NCBI GenBank assembly: GCA_029976025.1
Contig: JARKNX010000044.1
Location: forward strand, 1 to 52,569
DNA length: 52,569 nucleotides
Direction: 5' to 3'
DNA from: Aggregatilineales bacterium
Lineage (GTDB): Bacteria > Chloroflexota > Anaerolineae > Aggregatilineales > Ch27
The notes below the pieces were generated by a model. The model was given only the letters and a program-made list of their open reading frames with translations. It did not search any database and was not told where the DNA came from. Each line of letters begins with the position of its first letter. The first letter of the stretch is position 1. The position numbers and the translations under genes were made by a program. Shown here piece by piece: positions 35,180 through 44,566 of this stretch.

Positions 35180-35286
35180 CTCACCCCCGGCCTTTTTCCA
35201 CCGGCGTGGAGAGGGAAGCACAACCGCGCTCGATAGCTCTGGCTCCCTTCCTCTGTCAACGGAAGAAAGGCCGGGGATGGAGGTGA
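35180..35286. repeat. Fold-back repeat, copy B
   Basis: A ~106-bp element bounded by TCACCCCCGG and its inverted partner GGGGATGGAGGTGA. It is the same sequence family as copy A (27375-27487) in opposite orientation. It lies between the MFS gene stop (35157) and a TATACT -10-like box (35323-35328) of the next gene, so it may act as a terminator for the MFS transcript. Confidence 0.75.
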
Positions 35287-35364
35287 CAGCCCGCCGGTAT
35301 AGCAGGTCTGCCGGCGTCATGGTATACTGCCCCGGCTTCTGATGACGGACGGGAAAGAGGGCGT

Positions 35365-36378
35365 ATGCAGTTCGTCCCCATCATTCTGGTGGCTTTTCTG
35401 GGCGCGCTGCTGCTGACGCCGGTCGCGCGGTGGATGGCGCGCCGTTTTGGCGTTATGGACCAGCCGAGCGGGCGCAAGGTCCATACCGTGGCGACGCCGC
35501 TGATGGGCGGGCTGGCGCTCTACGGCGGGATGGCGCTGGCCCTGCTGCTGTTCACCCCCTACCGGCATGAGGTTGAGCTGCTGGCTATCGCCACTGGCGC
35601 GCTGCTGATGGCCGTTGTCGGCCTGATTGACGATCGCAACGGCATGGGGTTCCGCGTCAAGCTGTTCTGGCAGGCGGCCGCCGCCCTGGTCGTGATCCTG
35701 GCCGGGGTGCGGATATCGCTCATACACGTCCCCGCGCTGGACGGCTTGCTGACCCTGATCTGGATTGTCGCCATCACCAACGCCATCAACTTCCTCGATA
35801 ACATGGACGGCCTGGCCGCCGGCCTGACCGGCATCGCCGCCGGCTTCTTTTTCATCCTGGCTGTCGGCGCCGGGCAGGGCTTTGTAGCCAGCCTGGCCGC
35901 GGCGATCTGCGGCGCTTCGGTGGGCTTTCTGGTGTCCAACTTCAACCCGGCCACCATCTTCATGGGCGATATGGGCAGCCAGGTGCTCGGCTTCACGCTG
36001 GCCGTGCTGGCGATCAAGCTGCGCTTTGAGCAGCCGTTCAGCGTCGCCACCTGGGCCGTGCCCCTGCTGGTCCTGGGCCTGCCGATCTTCGATATCACCC
36101 TGGTTGTGTTCACCCGCCTGCGGGAGGGCCGCTCCCTGGCCGACGCGGGCAAAGACCACACCTCTCACCGGCTGGCACAGGCCGGCCTGAGCAAGCGAAA
36201 TGCCGTGCTGGCCCTGTACGGGGTCTGCGTGGCGCTGGGCATTGACGCGATTGCGGTCAACCGGCTGCCGCTGGAGGTAGCGCTGGCGCTGGTTCTGATC
36301 ACCTCTGTTGTGGCAGTTGTAGCGTTTATCTGGCTGGAACGGTTCCGGATTGAGCAGCGCAGGGCGGGGAAACTATGA
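35365..36378 (+). CDS. WecA/TagO-like undecaprenyl-phosphate N-acetylglucosaminyl 1-phosphate transferase
   Basis: A 337-residue polytopic enzyme of the MraY/WecA family that starts surface-glycan synthesis by loading a sugar-1-phosphate onto undecaprenyl phosphate at the inner membrane. It has about ten helices. The active-site loops are present: GLIDDRNG (Mg-binding Asp pair), NAINFLDNMDGLAAG (nucleophile region), FNPATIFMGDMGS and the His-rich loop KDHTSHRL. The UDP-sugar (GlcNAc or another) is not certain. AGAGGG precedes the ATG. Its stop overlaps the following epimerase start by 4 bases, so the two form an operon. Confidence 0.9.
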   Translation: MQFVPIILVAFLGALLLTPVARWMARRFGVMDQPSGRKVHTVATPLMGGLALYGGMALALLLFTPYRHEVELLAIATGALLMAVVGLIDDRNGMGFRVKLFWQAAAALVVILAGVRISLIHVPALDGLLTLIWIVAITNAINFLDNMDGLAAGLTGIAAGFFFILAVGAGQGFVASLAAAICGASVGFLVSNFNPATIFMGDMGSQVLGFTLAVLAIKLRFEQPFSVATWAVPLLVLGLPIFDITLVVFTRLREGRSLADAGKDHTSHRLAQAGLSKRNAVLALYGVCVALGIDAIAVNRLPLEVALALVLITSVVAVVAFIWLERFRIEQRRAGKL

Positions 36379-37313
36379 GTGAGACCTATCTGGTGACTGG
36401 CGGCGCGGGCTTCATCGGCTCGCATATCGTGGAGGCGCTGGTCGGTGCCGGGAAAAATGTCCGCGTGGTTGACAATTTCGCCACCGGCCGGCGGGGGAAT
36501 ATCGCCCCGTTCCTGGACCGGATTACGTTTTACGAGGTGGACATCACCGACCGCGCCGCGCTGGATGAGCCTTTCGCCGGCGTAGATTATGTGCTGCACC
36601 AGGCGGCCATCCCCTCCGTGCCGCGCAGCGTGAACGACCCGCTCGGCACGCACGCCGCCAACGTGAACGGCACGCTCAACGTGCTGGACGCCGCCCGCCA
36701 CGCCGGAGTCCGGCGCGTCGTGTACGCGGCGTCGTCGTCCGCCTACGGAGAAATCGCCGGCGATTACAAGCGCGAGGATATGGTCCCCGCGCCGCTGTCG
36801 CCTTACGCCGCCGCCAAGCTGGCCGGGGAACATTACTGCCAGGCGTTCACCCACGTCTACGGGCTGGAGACGGTGTCCCTGCGCTACTTCAATGTGTTCG
36901 GCCCCCGCCAGGACCCGACCAGCCAGTACGCCGCCGTGATCCCGCTGTTCATCACCGCCATCCTGGAGGGCCGCTCCCCCACCGTCCACGGCGACGGGCT
37001 GCAAAGCCGCGACTTCACTTATGTCGCCAACGTCGTGCACGGCAACCTGCTGGCCTGCACCGCGCCGGATGCTGCCGGGCGGGTGATCAATCTGGCCTGC
37101 GGCGGCAGCGCCAGCCTGCTCGAGCTGATCGCGTCGATCAACGCGATCCTGGGCACAGCGGTCCCGCCTGTCCACACTGCGCCGCGCCCCGGCGATATCA
37201 AACATTCCCGCGCCGACATCAGCCTGGCCCGCGACCTGCTCGACTACGAGCCGCAGATAGCGTTCGAGGAAGGTCTGCGTCGCACGATAGCGTTCTTTCA
37301 GGCGATCCAGTGA
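36375..37313 (+). CDS. UDP-sugar 4-epimerase-like NAD-dependent epimerase/dehydratase
   Basis: A 312-residue extended SDR. NAD motif TGGAGFIGS at residues 8-16, catalytic Ser in SSSAYG, and YAAAK with Tyr144 and Lys148. The segment QAAIPSVPRSVNDP is typical of the UDP-GlcNAc 4-epimerase (WbpP/Gne) group, which fits a partner for the transferase encoded just upstream: it could supply UDP-GalNAc for the same glycan. A UDP-glucose 4-epimerase role is an alternative. Start ATGA overlap with the WecA-like gene. Confidence 0.88.
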   Translation: MSETYLVTGGAGFIGSHIVEALVGAGKNVRVVDNFATGRRGNIAPFLDRITFYEVDITDRAALDEPFAGVDYVLHQAAIPSVPRSVNDPLGTHAANVNGTLNVLDAARHAGVRRVVYAASSSAYGEIAGDYKREDMVPAPLSPYAAAKLAGEHYCQAFTHVYGLETVSLRYFNVFGPRQDPTSQYAAVIPLFITAILEGRSPTVHGDGLQSRDFTYVANVVHGNLLACTAPDAAGRVINLACGGSASLLELIASINAILGTAVPPVHTAPRPGDIKHSRADISLARDLLDYEPQIAFEEGLRRTIAFFQAIQ

Positions 37314-37596
37314 GTCACGCCGCCCGCTGTCGTGCGGGTGACGAAGCGCCTGACTGTATGCCGGGTATACTGCCCTTTGTCCGCGCCCCGGGGGTAAGGC
37401 CGGGGGTGGGAGCTGCGCGCCTGACTCTCCGCTCCCCGCTGCCTGTCCTCCGTTTTTCTGCCCCGGAGGTAAATTCCGCATAAATTCTCTGCCCTGTGAC
37501 AGCAATCCCATTGGCGCGGAGGGCAAAAGTATGCTACAGAAGGAAGTAACTGACAGATTCATGAGATTGTAGCAGGGGACGACGGGGGCAAGGGCT
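37314..37596. other. Intergenic region with promoter-like boxes and repeat remnants
   Basis: No gene is visible. A GTCAC/GTGAC-bounded hairpin follows the epimerase stop (about 37316-37343) and may terminate that operon. TATACT occurs at 37366-37371 in the context GGTATACTGCCC, the same string as before the WecA-like gene (35321). GGCCGGGGGTG near 37399 looks like an end fragment of the fold-back repeat family. The last 100 bases are AT-richer and probably contain the promoter of the glycosyltransferase gene. Confidence 0.4.
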
Positions 37597-38715
37597 ATGC
37601 ACGTCACGCACATGATCCGGACCGCCGGATTGACCGGCATCGAGCAGCACGTGCTGGCTTTGCTGCGGGCCTTGCAGGGGCGCGGCGTGGAAGCCGATCT
37701 GGTCATCCTGGATGGGCCGGGAGAGACAGCGGAATCCGTCCTTGATGCGGCGCGGGCTACCGGCATCCCGGCCCGGCGAGAGCGGTTAGGTCGGATGCTC
37801 GACCCCGGCCTGTTCGCCCGTTTGCGCGACGATCTGCGCGTCCGCCGCCCGTCGCTCGTCCACACCCATTTGCTCGATGCTGATCTGTACGGCACGCTGG
37901 CCGCCCGGCATGCCGGTGTGCGGGCCATTGTCAGCACGCGCTACAACGAAGCGCCCGGCCATACTCCCCGGCCGGCGGGCTGGCTGCGCCGGCGGAAGTG
38001 GGCGCGCCCCGATCGCATCATCGCTGTCAGCGGCTACGCCCGTGAAGAGGCGCTGGCCCGCGGAATCCCGCCGGGCCGGCTGGCGGTTATCCCCTATGGC
38101 ATTGATCCGGGGGGCCTCCGCGTCGGAGGCGGCGCGCGGGCTGTGCTGAGCGCGGAGCTGGGCATCCCCGCCGATGCGCGGCTGATCGGCATCGTGGCCG
38201 CCCTGACCGGCTGCGGAGGGGTACAGCAGGGCGTGGAAGCAATGTGGCACGTCTCGGCCCTCCGCCCCGATGTGCATCTGCTGCTCGTCGGGGACGGTCC
38301 GGCGCGCGAGGCGCTGGCGCAGCAGGTGCGCGGCTTTCGCCTGGGCAATCGCGTCCACTTTCTGGGCTGGCGGGACGATATCCCGGCGGTGATCGCCGCT
38401 CTGGATGTGCTGCTGATGCCGTGTTCCGGCCGCGATCAGAGCGCGGTGCTGCTGGAAGCGATGGCTCTGGGCACGGCGGTGCTGGCCGGCGCCGGCGGCG
38501 GCGTAGACGAGATCGTGACCGATGGCGAGACCGGCCTGCTTGTCCCGCCGGGCGATGTGGACCACCTGACCAGCAGCCTCTCCCTGCTGCTGGATGAGCC
38601 GGACCTGCGCCACAACCTGGCAGAAGCGGCGCGCAGCCGGGTGGCGGAGCGCTTTCCCTTTGAGCGCATGGTGGCCGGCACGCTCGATCTCTACCGCGAT
38701 CTGCTGGCGCCCTGA
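37597..38715 (+). CDS. Glycosyltransferase family 4 protein
   Basis: A 372-residue GT-B fold transferase. The N-terminal domain opens with the GGIEQHV-type loop (here TGIEQHVLALLRALQGRG). VHTHLLDADLYG and IAVSGYAREEAL are usual GT4 features, and the C-terminal donor domain has LLLVGDGPARE and VHFLGWRDDIPA. In the donor-binding E-x7-E motif the second Glu is kept (VLLEAMALG), but the first is replaced by Arg-Asp (SGRDQSAVLLE). The usual KG after the linker is also missing. It likely adds a sugar to a glycan or lipid, perhaps together with the two genes upstream. Confidence 0.85.
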   Translation: MHVTHMIRTAGLTGIEQHVLALLRALQGRGVEADLVILDGPGETAESVLDAARATGIPARRERLGRMLDPGLFARLRDDLRVRRPSLVHTHLLDADLYGTLAARHAGVRAIVSTRYNEAPGHTPRPAGWLRRRKWARPDRIIAVSGYAREEALARGIPPGRLAVIPYGIDPGGLRVGGGARAVLSAELGIPADARLIGIVAALTGCGGVQQGVEAMWHVSALRPDVHLLLVGDGPAREALAQQVRGFRLGNRVHFLGWRDDIPAVIAALDVLLMPCSGRDQSAVLLEAMALGTAVLAGAGGGVDEIVTDGETGLLVPPGDVDHLTSSLSLLLDEPDLRHNLAEAARSRVAERFPFERMVAGTLDLYRDLLAP

Positions 38716-38847
38716 CCGACTTCCTGCAAGCTATTTGTCAGCTTCTTTTCAGGCTCACCGGCCGGGCGAAGGCCAATCATCGGTGAAGCCCCGCCCGCGC
38801 GGCGGTATGATCCACCTCCGGCAGACAGACGAAGAGAGGAGATCGCC

Positions 38848-39747
38848 GTGGCCAGACCGCGCCTGACCTTTTCTACGGGTTCGCTCTATCTCTACAGCCT
38901 GGACCGGGCGTTCGCCCTGGCGGCGGAAAATTGCCTGGACGGCGTCGAGGTCGTGTGCGATGCCCGCTACGACACCCGCCAGCCGGACAACCTGCGTCGC
39001 CTGATGGATCGCCACGGCCTGCCTGTGCTCAGCCTGCACGCGCCGCTGTTCAGCGAACATCTGGAAGGCTGGGCTTCGGGCGAGCGGGCCGCCATCGAGC
39101 AAACGGTCGCCCTGGCCGAGCAAATCGGGGCCGAACACGTGGTCATGCACCTGCCCGCCCGCCTGTGGTACATAACCGTGTCCTACGCCGCGCGGACCTG
39201 GCGGCTGCCGGCCCGCTCCATTCATACCGAGGTCAAGCGCTGGATGGAGACTGGCGGGCTGGCTCGCTTCCAGGCGGAGACGCCGGTGCGGCTGTGTGTG
39301 GAGAATATCCCCCTCCTGACGCGGGCGGTCAAAGATCGCTGGCTAACCTGGTGGAATACGCTCAAGGAATGGCCGCGCGTCCACGACTCGCTGACGCTGG
39401 ACACCACTCACTGGGCCACGCACGGCATCGACCCGCTGGCGGCCTTCCGGGCCGGGGACGGGCGGGTGCGCCATATCCACCTCAGCAACTACGCCGCCGG
39501 GCAGCAGCACCTGCCGCCGCACACGGGCGAACTGGACCTGGCCGGCTTTCTAGGCACGCTGGCCGGGGAAGGCTTTGACGGCCACATCGTCCTGGAACTG
39601 AACCCGCGCACTCTGGAGTCGTGGGATGAGCGCCGGACGCGGGCGCTCCTGGCGGAGAGCGTCGCCTTCTGTCGGAAAGCGCTGGGCCAGCAGGATCAGC
39701 CCGTCCCCGGATCGCTCTCCCTCCCCAATCAGGTTGTGCCGGGGTAG
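38848..39747 (+). CDS. TIM-barrel sugar isomerase/epimerase-like protein, first tandem copy
   Basis: A 299-residue AP-endonuclease-2-type barrel. GTG start with GAGAGGAGAT as a strong ribosome binding site. Conserved strand ends carry probable metal ligands: RLCVENIP (Glu), LTLDTTHWATHGIDPLAAFR (Asp and His), RHIHLSNY (His) and IVLELNP (Glu). It shares the unusual LTWWNTL and DTTHWATHGIDPLAA segments with the next gene, so the two arose by tandem duplication. Reaction unknown; relatives are sugar isomerases, epimerases and endonuclease IV. Confidence 0.82.
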   Translation: MARPRLTFSTGSLYLYSLDRAFALAAENCLDGVEVVCDARYDTRQPDNLRRLMDRHGLPVLSLHAPLFSEHLEGWASGERAAIEQTVALAEQIGAEHVVMHLPARLWYITVSYAARTWRLPARSIHTEVKRWMETGGLARFQAETPVRLCVENIPLLTRAVKDRWLTWWNTLKEWPRVHDSLTLDTTHWATHGIDPLAAFRAGDGRVRHIHLSNYAAGQQHLPPHTGELDLAGFLGTLAGEGFDGHIVLELNPRTLESWDERRTRALLAESVAFCRKALGQQDQPVPGSLSLPNQVVPG

Positions 39748-39756
39748 AATACCCCG
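39740..39756. promoter_or_regulatory. 7-3-7 palindrome overlapping a stop codon and a TAGAAT box
   Basis: CGGGGTAgaaTACCCCG spans the TAG stop of the first isomerase gene and includes TAGAAT (39745-39750), a common -10 form here. It could be an RNA hairpin between the paired genes, or an operator over a promoter for the second copy (start 39787). Confidence 0.4.
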
Positions 39757-39786
39757 ACCCCTGTCCCGCTACCTGGAGAATCCTGC

Positions 39787-40656
39787 ATGACTGGCTGCCC
39801 CCTGACGTTTTCTACCGGCTCGCTGTACCTGTACGGCCTGGAGCGATGCTTCGCTCTGGCGGCGAAGCACGGCTTTGACGGCATTGAAGTGATGGTGGAT
39901 GAGCGCTATGACACCCGCGAGGCCGACTACCTGCGCCGCCTGATAGACGCCCACCACATCCCCATTCACAGCCTCCATTCGCCGTTCCCCGGCGCGTCCC
40001 TCCCTGGCTGGGAGCGCGGCCTGATCGCCCCCATCGAGCGGACGGTCCGGCTGGCGGAGGCACTCGGCGCGGCGCACGTGGTCATGCACCTGCCGGATCG
40101 GGTCAGCCGGCTGCATATCGCCAATGGGAAGCGTCGCCTGCGCCTCCTCTGGCTTTCGACCACCGGCGAGATCAAGGCATGGATGAGCAGCGGCGGCCTG
40201 CGCCGTCTGCAGGAGGATACGCCCGTCCGCATTTGTGTGGAGAATATGCCGCTCAAGAGCCTGTGGCTGCATCGGATATTCCCGCGGTGGAATCAGCAGA
40301 AGCTGACCTGGTGGAACACGCTGGAGCAGTGGCCGGCTGTCCACGACTACCTGACGCTGGACACCACCCACTGGGCCACGCACGGCATCGATCCGCTGGC
40401 TGCCTACCGGGCTGGCGGAAGCCGCATCCGGCACATTCACCTCAGCAATTTCGACCGGGGCGAGGAGCACCGCCTCCCCCACCGGGGCGAGCTGGACCTG
40501 GCCGCATTTTTGCGCCATCTGGCCGCCGAGGAATTCGACGGCCAGATCGTGCTGGAGCTGGACCCGACCTCCCTTCAGGCGGACAACCCGGCGGCTGTGG
40601 AGCGTAACCTGGCCGAGTCTGTCGCTTTCTGCCGGGAGGCCTTGCGCCGTCCGTAA
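39787..40656 (+). CDS. TIM-barrel sugar isomerase/epimerase-like protein, second tandem copy
   Basis: A 289-residue paralogue of the preceding protein. Both open with LTFSTGSLYLYxLxR and share the strand-end motifs: RICVENMP, LTLDTTHWATHGIDPLAAYR, RHIHLSNF and IVLELDP. Differences cluster in the middle, where this copy has a basic insert (ANGKRRLRLLWLSTT and SLWLHRIFPRWNQQ). This suggests changed substrate entry or partner contact. It begins 39 bases after the first copy, with AGGAG-like spacing before ATG. It converges with a GH127 gene, 6 bases apart, so a role in pentose or glycan catabolism is conceivable. Confidence 0.82.
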   Translation: MTGCPLTFSTGSLYLYGLERCFALAAKHGFDGIEVMVDERYDTREADYLRRLIDAHHIPIHSLHSPFPGASLPGWERGLIAPIERTVRLAEALGAAHVVMHLPDRVSRLHIANGKRRLRLLWLSTTGEIKAWMSSGGLRRLQEDTPVRICVENMPLKSLWLHRIFPRWNQQKLTWWNTLEQWPAVHDYLTLDTTHWATHGIDPLAAYRAGGSRIRHIHLSNFDRGEEHRLPHRGELDLAAFLRHLAAEEFDGQIVLELDPTSLQADNPAAVERNLAESVAFCREALRRP

Positions 40657-40662
40657 AGCGAA

Positions 40663-42567
40663 CTACGAGATGCAGGTTTCCGCCAGCAGCCAGACGCGCA
40701 TCTGTCCAGCCTGGCGGTTATCCCAGGTGTAGTAAGGGATGGCCGTGATCGGACAGGGGACCCAGGAAGCGGGCTTCGTCCGGTACAGCGTGTCGCCCCA
40801 GTCCGACGGATCGGTCGCCGCCGCCTGCCCGATGAGCACAATCACGCCGTCTAGCAGGTCGGCGCGGAACTGGGCGGCGAGTCCGGCGCTGGCTGGCAGC
40901 AGGATGCGGTGCAGCGGTCGATCATGATCGACCGCTTCCAGGCAGTACACCACCGGCCCGCGCTGCAGGGCGACCTGCCCGGCGTCCTGCCGGAGGTCCG
41001 GATGTGCCGTCACCCGCTCGATGGGCATCTCCAGAGCCAGCGTCACCCGGTCGTCCGGCTGCCACGCCCGCTCGATTCTGGCGTAGCCGTCGATCATTCT
41101 ATCGTCCAGCGCGACGGCTTCCCCGTTCACGTACAGCCGCGCCGCGCGGCACCAGCCGGGGATGCGCAGCCGCAGCCCGAAGGTCGCCGGGGCGGCCATA
41201 TCCAGAGTCAGATGGACGGTCCCTTCCCACGGATAATCGGTCTGCTGGCGCAGCGTCACCTCCTGCCCATCGACAGTCAGAGTCGCCGACCCCTGAATGT
41301 ACAGGTGAACGGCCACATCGGATTCGCTCCGGGTGTAAATGTACCCCCCCAGGGAGGCCAGCAGCCGGGCCAGATTGGGCGGGCAGCAGGCGCAGTCGAA
41401 GAATGACTGGCGATGGTGCTGGCCGAGGCTGGCCAGCGGGTTCTCGTAGAAGTAGGTTTCGCCGTCGAGGGCCACGCCGCTGAGCACGCCGTTATAGAGC
41501 GCCCGCTCCATCACGTCGGCGTAGCGGCTCTCGCAGCCGAGCTGCAGGAGGCGGTGGCTCCAGAAGACCAGCCCGATGGCGGCGCAGGTCTCGGCGTAGG
41601 CGGTCTCATTGGGCAGATCGTAATCGCTGGTGAAGCCCTCGTTGTGGCGCGACGGGCCGATGCCGCCGGTCACATACATGCGCCGGGAGCACAGATCGTC
41701 CCACAACCGCTCGCATGTCTCCAGCAGGCTCGCGTCGCCCAGTTCGCCGGCCAGATCAACCATGGCCGAGTAGTAGTACATGGCGCGGACGGCGTGGCCG
41801 ACGACCTTGGTCTGCTCGCGGGCCGGGACATGGGACTGGTTGTATTCGTAGGTTTTGGCCCAGAAGGCGGCCGGGTCCTCGCCACGGGCGCGCGCTTCGA
41901 TGTCAAAATAGTGCGGCTGACGCCCGCGCTCCTCGATGAAGTACTGGCTCAGCGTCAGGTAGCTCCGGTTGCCGGTGACGCGGTAAAGCCTGATCAGCGC
42001 CAGCTCGATCTCCTGATGGCCGCAGTAGCCGCGCTTCTGATCCGGGCCGGGGCCGAAGACCGTGCCGATGTAATCTGCGTACCGGATGACCACATCCAGC
42101 AGGGTCCGCTTGCCGGTGGCCTCAAAGTGGGCGACGCCGGCCTCGATCAGATGGCCGGCGCAGTACAGCTCGTGCCAGTCGCGCAGGTTCGTCCAGCGCT
42201 TCTCCGGCTCCACGGCGGTGAAGTGCGAGTTCAGATAGCCGTCGGGCTGCTGGGCGGAGGCGATCAGGGCCACCACCTCATCAACCAGACGGTCCAGGGC
42301 CGGATCGGGGTGCGTCGCCAGGCTGTAGCTGGCCGCTTCCAGCCATTTGGCGACATCCGAATCCCAGAAGAGATGAGGGATTGGCTGGCCCGGCTTCCAT
42401 TGCAGCCTGAGTGCGTCCAGCCGGCCTGTCTGCTGGCACTGGGCGTACTGGTGCGGAATCGAGCGCTCCCGGTTGACGCGGATGCGCGGACTCCAGAACA
42501 CATCGTCAATCGTGACGGCGGTCAACGGTACGGGAATGAACGTCCTGCGGGGAGGGGTCGAAGACAT
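40663..42567 (-). CDS. GH127 beta-L-arabinofuranosidase family protein
   Basis: A 634-residue glycoside hydrolase of the former DUF1680. GH127 enzymes release beta-L-arabinofuranose with a zinc-bound catalytic cysteine. The zinc set is visible: Glu326 and Cys328 in [10 protein letters not shown], and Cys394-Cys395 in CACCPPN. Aromatic residues of the (alpha/alpha)6 barrel are also present ([35 protein letters not shown]). No signal peptide, so it probably acts on imported oligosaccharides. CAGGAG precedes the ATG. No arabinose pathway genes are next to it. Confidence 0.93.
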   Translation of the reverse strand: MSSTPPRRTFIPVPLTAVTIDDVFWSPRIRVNRERSIPHQYAQCQQTGRLDALRLQWKPGQPIPHLFWDSDVAKWLEAASYSLATHPDPALDRLVDEVVALIASAQQPDGYLNSHFTAVEPEKRWTNLRDWHELYCAGHLIEAGVAHFEATGKRTLLDVVIRYADYIGTVFGPGPDQKRGYCGHQEIELALIRLYRVTGNRSYLTLSQYFIEERGRQPHYFDIEARARGEDPAAFWAKTYEYNQSHVPAREQTKVVGHAVRAMYYYSAMVDLAGELGDASLLETCERLWDDLCSRRMYVTGGIGPSRHNEGFTSDYDLPNETAYAETCAAIGLVFWSHRLLQLGCESRYADVMERALYNGVLSGVALDGETYFYENPLASLGQHHRQSFFDCACCPPNLARLLASLGGYIYTRSESDVAVHLYIQGSATLTVDGQEVTLRQQTDYPWEGTVHLTLDMAAPATFGLRLRIPGWCRAARLYVNGEAVALDDRMIDGYARIERAWQPDDRVTLALEMPIERVTAHPDLRQDAGQVALQRGPVVYCLEAVDHDRPLHRILLPASAGLAAQFRADLLDGVIVLIGQAAATDPSDWGDTLYRTKPASWVPCPITAIPYYTWDNRQAGQMRVWLLAETCIS

Positions 42568-42720
42568 GACGGCTCCTGTGCTGGTTTAAGCGGCGCAATA
42601 GCTCCCGGGTAGCATACCCTGATCTGCCGTCCCCGGCGAGGTATGGCCTGGAACGCGCGCAATCAGGCCGGGGGCAGGCAGAAAGTTCAGGATGATGGAG
42701 AGATGAGGCTCCGATTGGCA

Positions 42721-42822
42721 GGGGGCTTAAGCCCCCGCCTGGAGCCTTTGAAGCACAAAGCTGCACCTCTTGACTACATACGCCTTGAGGATTCTGGCGG
42801 GCAAGCCGCGGAGCGACTCCGC
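42721..42822. repeat. Palindrome-rich spacer between GH127 and histidine kinase genes
   Basis: GGGGGCTTAAGCCCCC (42721-42736) is a perfect 16-bp palindrome, and GCGGAGcgaCTCCGC (42808-42822) a perfect 6-3-6 hairpin ending at the histidine kinase stop codon. The 42568-42822 gap has no gene. The second hairpin may end the kinase transcript. The first resembles palindromic intergenic repeats found in many genomes. Confidence 0.5.
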
Positions 42823-44415
42823 TTACGAAAGGGGGCGAAGAGGCAGCCGGACGGTGAAGGTGCTGCCCTGGCCCGGCTTGCTCTCGACCTCAATCTGGCC
42901 GCCGTGCATCTCAGCGACGCGCCGGGCGATCGCCAGCCCCAGGCCGGAACCGCTCTGAAAGATCGACCGGGCGTTATCCGAGCGGTAAAACCGATCGAAA
43001 AGATGAGGCAAATCGCTGGTGCTGATGCCGACGCCGGTGTCGATCACCCGCAGAAAGATGTCATTGGCCTGCCGCCGGGTGGTGATCGTGACCGACTGGC
43101 GGTCGGGGGTATAGGTGATGGCGTTATCGGCCAGATTCAGGACCATGCGCTTGATATCGACCTGGTCGGCGTGAAGCAGCGGGAGGTCCGGCGCCAGGTC
43201 CAGGGTGAAGGCGATACCCTTGGACTCGATCACCGGGCGCAGCTCCGCCTCGACGCTCATGATCATCTCGTTCAGGTTGACCAGCGTCAGCCTGAGCTCC
43301 GGCTCGCCGTCCAGCCGGGCAACCGACATCATATTCTGGACAAAGCCGGTCAGGGTGCGAACCTGTTCGGCAATAACCTGCACCTGCGCCTGGCGCTTCT
43401 GCGGATCGGGGTGCTTCTCCAACAGGTACAGGCTGGATTTGATCGTTGTCAGGGGGGTCTTGATATCGTGGGCGATATTGCTGACCAGGGTGCGGAAGGT
43501 CTCATTGCGCTCTTTTTCCAGCGCCAGTTCCAGCCGCTGCTCTTCCGCCAGCTTTCGTTCGGAGATATTGTGCGCTATCCAGGCCACCAGATATCCCTGA
43601 TCCGGGTTGTCATGGAGCAGCGCCGTCCGGCCCTCAAACCATGTGGGGCCGGCCAGGACATCCAGCCTGTATTCCATGAGCTGCGCCTGCCCGGTGGCGA
43701 CTGTGGCGCGGACAGTGTCAAGAATCTGCCGGGCCGGCCCTTCCGGGAGGACATCCTGTACCTTCCGGCCCAGCAATTCTTCTCTGCTGGCGTAAAGCAT
43801 ATCTGCCTGCCCGGCCAGGACCTCGACATAAGTGCCATCTTCGCCCAGGACGAAAATCGGGTCGGGCAGGGCGCTGATGAAAGCCCGCATCCGTTCCTCA
43901 TTTTCCCGCAGCGCACCTTCCATTTGCTTGTGCTCGGTGATATCGCGAGCCACGCCGTAGAGGCGCACCACCCGGTTCTGCTGCGGATCCCAGATCGGGC
44001 GCCGGTCGATGGCTACCCAGCGTATCGCGCCGCTCTTGGTGATGATGCGGTACTCGCCGCTGCTGGCATGTCCGGCCAGCACCCGGGCTATATCATGCCG
44101 GACGGCGGGGATATCGTCCGGGTGGTAGAGCGCGTAGACATCGCGCTGATCGAGTTCTTCGGGCGTGAAGCCGGTGATGCGTATGAAGGAGTCGAGGGTG
44201 ATCCATTCGTGTACTATCGTGTTGTCAGGCTCCACACGATACGAATAGGCGTAATCCGACATCAAATCGACGATGATCTGGTAGCGCCTGGCGGCCTCGC
44301 TGTGCACCTGATCGGCGTGCAGTGCACCCTCGCCAGCTTCCAGCTCGGCGATGCGTTGGCGAAGCGCTGCGATCTCCTGCAGGAGCTGCGCCTGTGTCAC
44401 ATTCGGCCCGGTCAT
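42823..44415 (-). CDS. Soluble PAS-PAS sensor histidine kinase
   Basis: A 530-residue kinase without membrane segments. An N-terminal coiled coil (LLQEIAALRQRIAELEAGEGA) is followed by one PAS/PAC domain (ending VRLYGVARDITEHKQ), a second (ending VAWIAHNISERKLAEEQ), the HisKA helix with His316 in NIAHDIKTPLTTI, and HATPase_c (NLADNAITYTP, DTGVGI, GSGLGLAIARRVAEMHGG). The ATG at 44415 has GGAGA at 7 bases; a GTG 18 bases upstream is less likely. No response regulator is nearby. PAS domains probably sense redox, light or a small ligand; no haem or flavin residue could be identified. Confidence 0.92.
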   Translation of the reverse strand: MTGPNVTQAQLLQEIAALRQRIAELEAGEGALHADQVHSEAARRYQIIVDLMSDYAYSYRVEPDNTIVHEWITLDSFIRITGFTPEELDQRDVYALYHPDDIPAVRHDIARVLAGHASSGEYRIITKSGAIRWVAIDRRPIWDPQQNRVVRLYGVARDITEHKQMEGALRENEERMRAFISALPDPIFVLGEDGTYVEVLAGQADMLYASREELLGRKVQDVLPEGPARQILDTVRATVATGQAQLMEYRLDVLAGPTWFEGRTALLHDNPDQGYLVAWIAHNISERKLAEEQRLELALEKERNETFRTLVSNIAHDIKTPLTTIKSSLYLLEKHPDPQKRQAQVQVIAEQVRTLTGFVQNMMSVARLDGEPELRLTLVNLNEMIMSVEAELRPVIESKGIAFTLDLAPDLPLLHADQVDIKRMVLNLADNAITYTPDRQSVTITTRRQANDIFLRVIDTGVGISTSDLPHLFDRFYRSDNARSIFQSGSGLGLAIARRVAEMHGGQIEVESKPGQGSTFTVRLPLRPLS

Positions 44416-44566
44416 ATGCCTGTCTCCGCTCACTCAGCAGTGCTTACGAGCGTTTTTTACCCATCTGCTTCTACCCACGATCTTACCACTATTCGAAATT
44501 CAGCGAGGCGGACGCAGGAAGCGGACAGCAGAGGAAAGGCGGAATCGCCAGGGCGCGGCGGACGCG

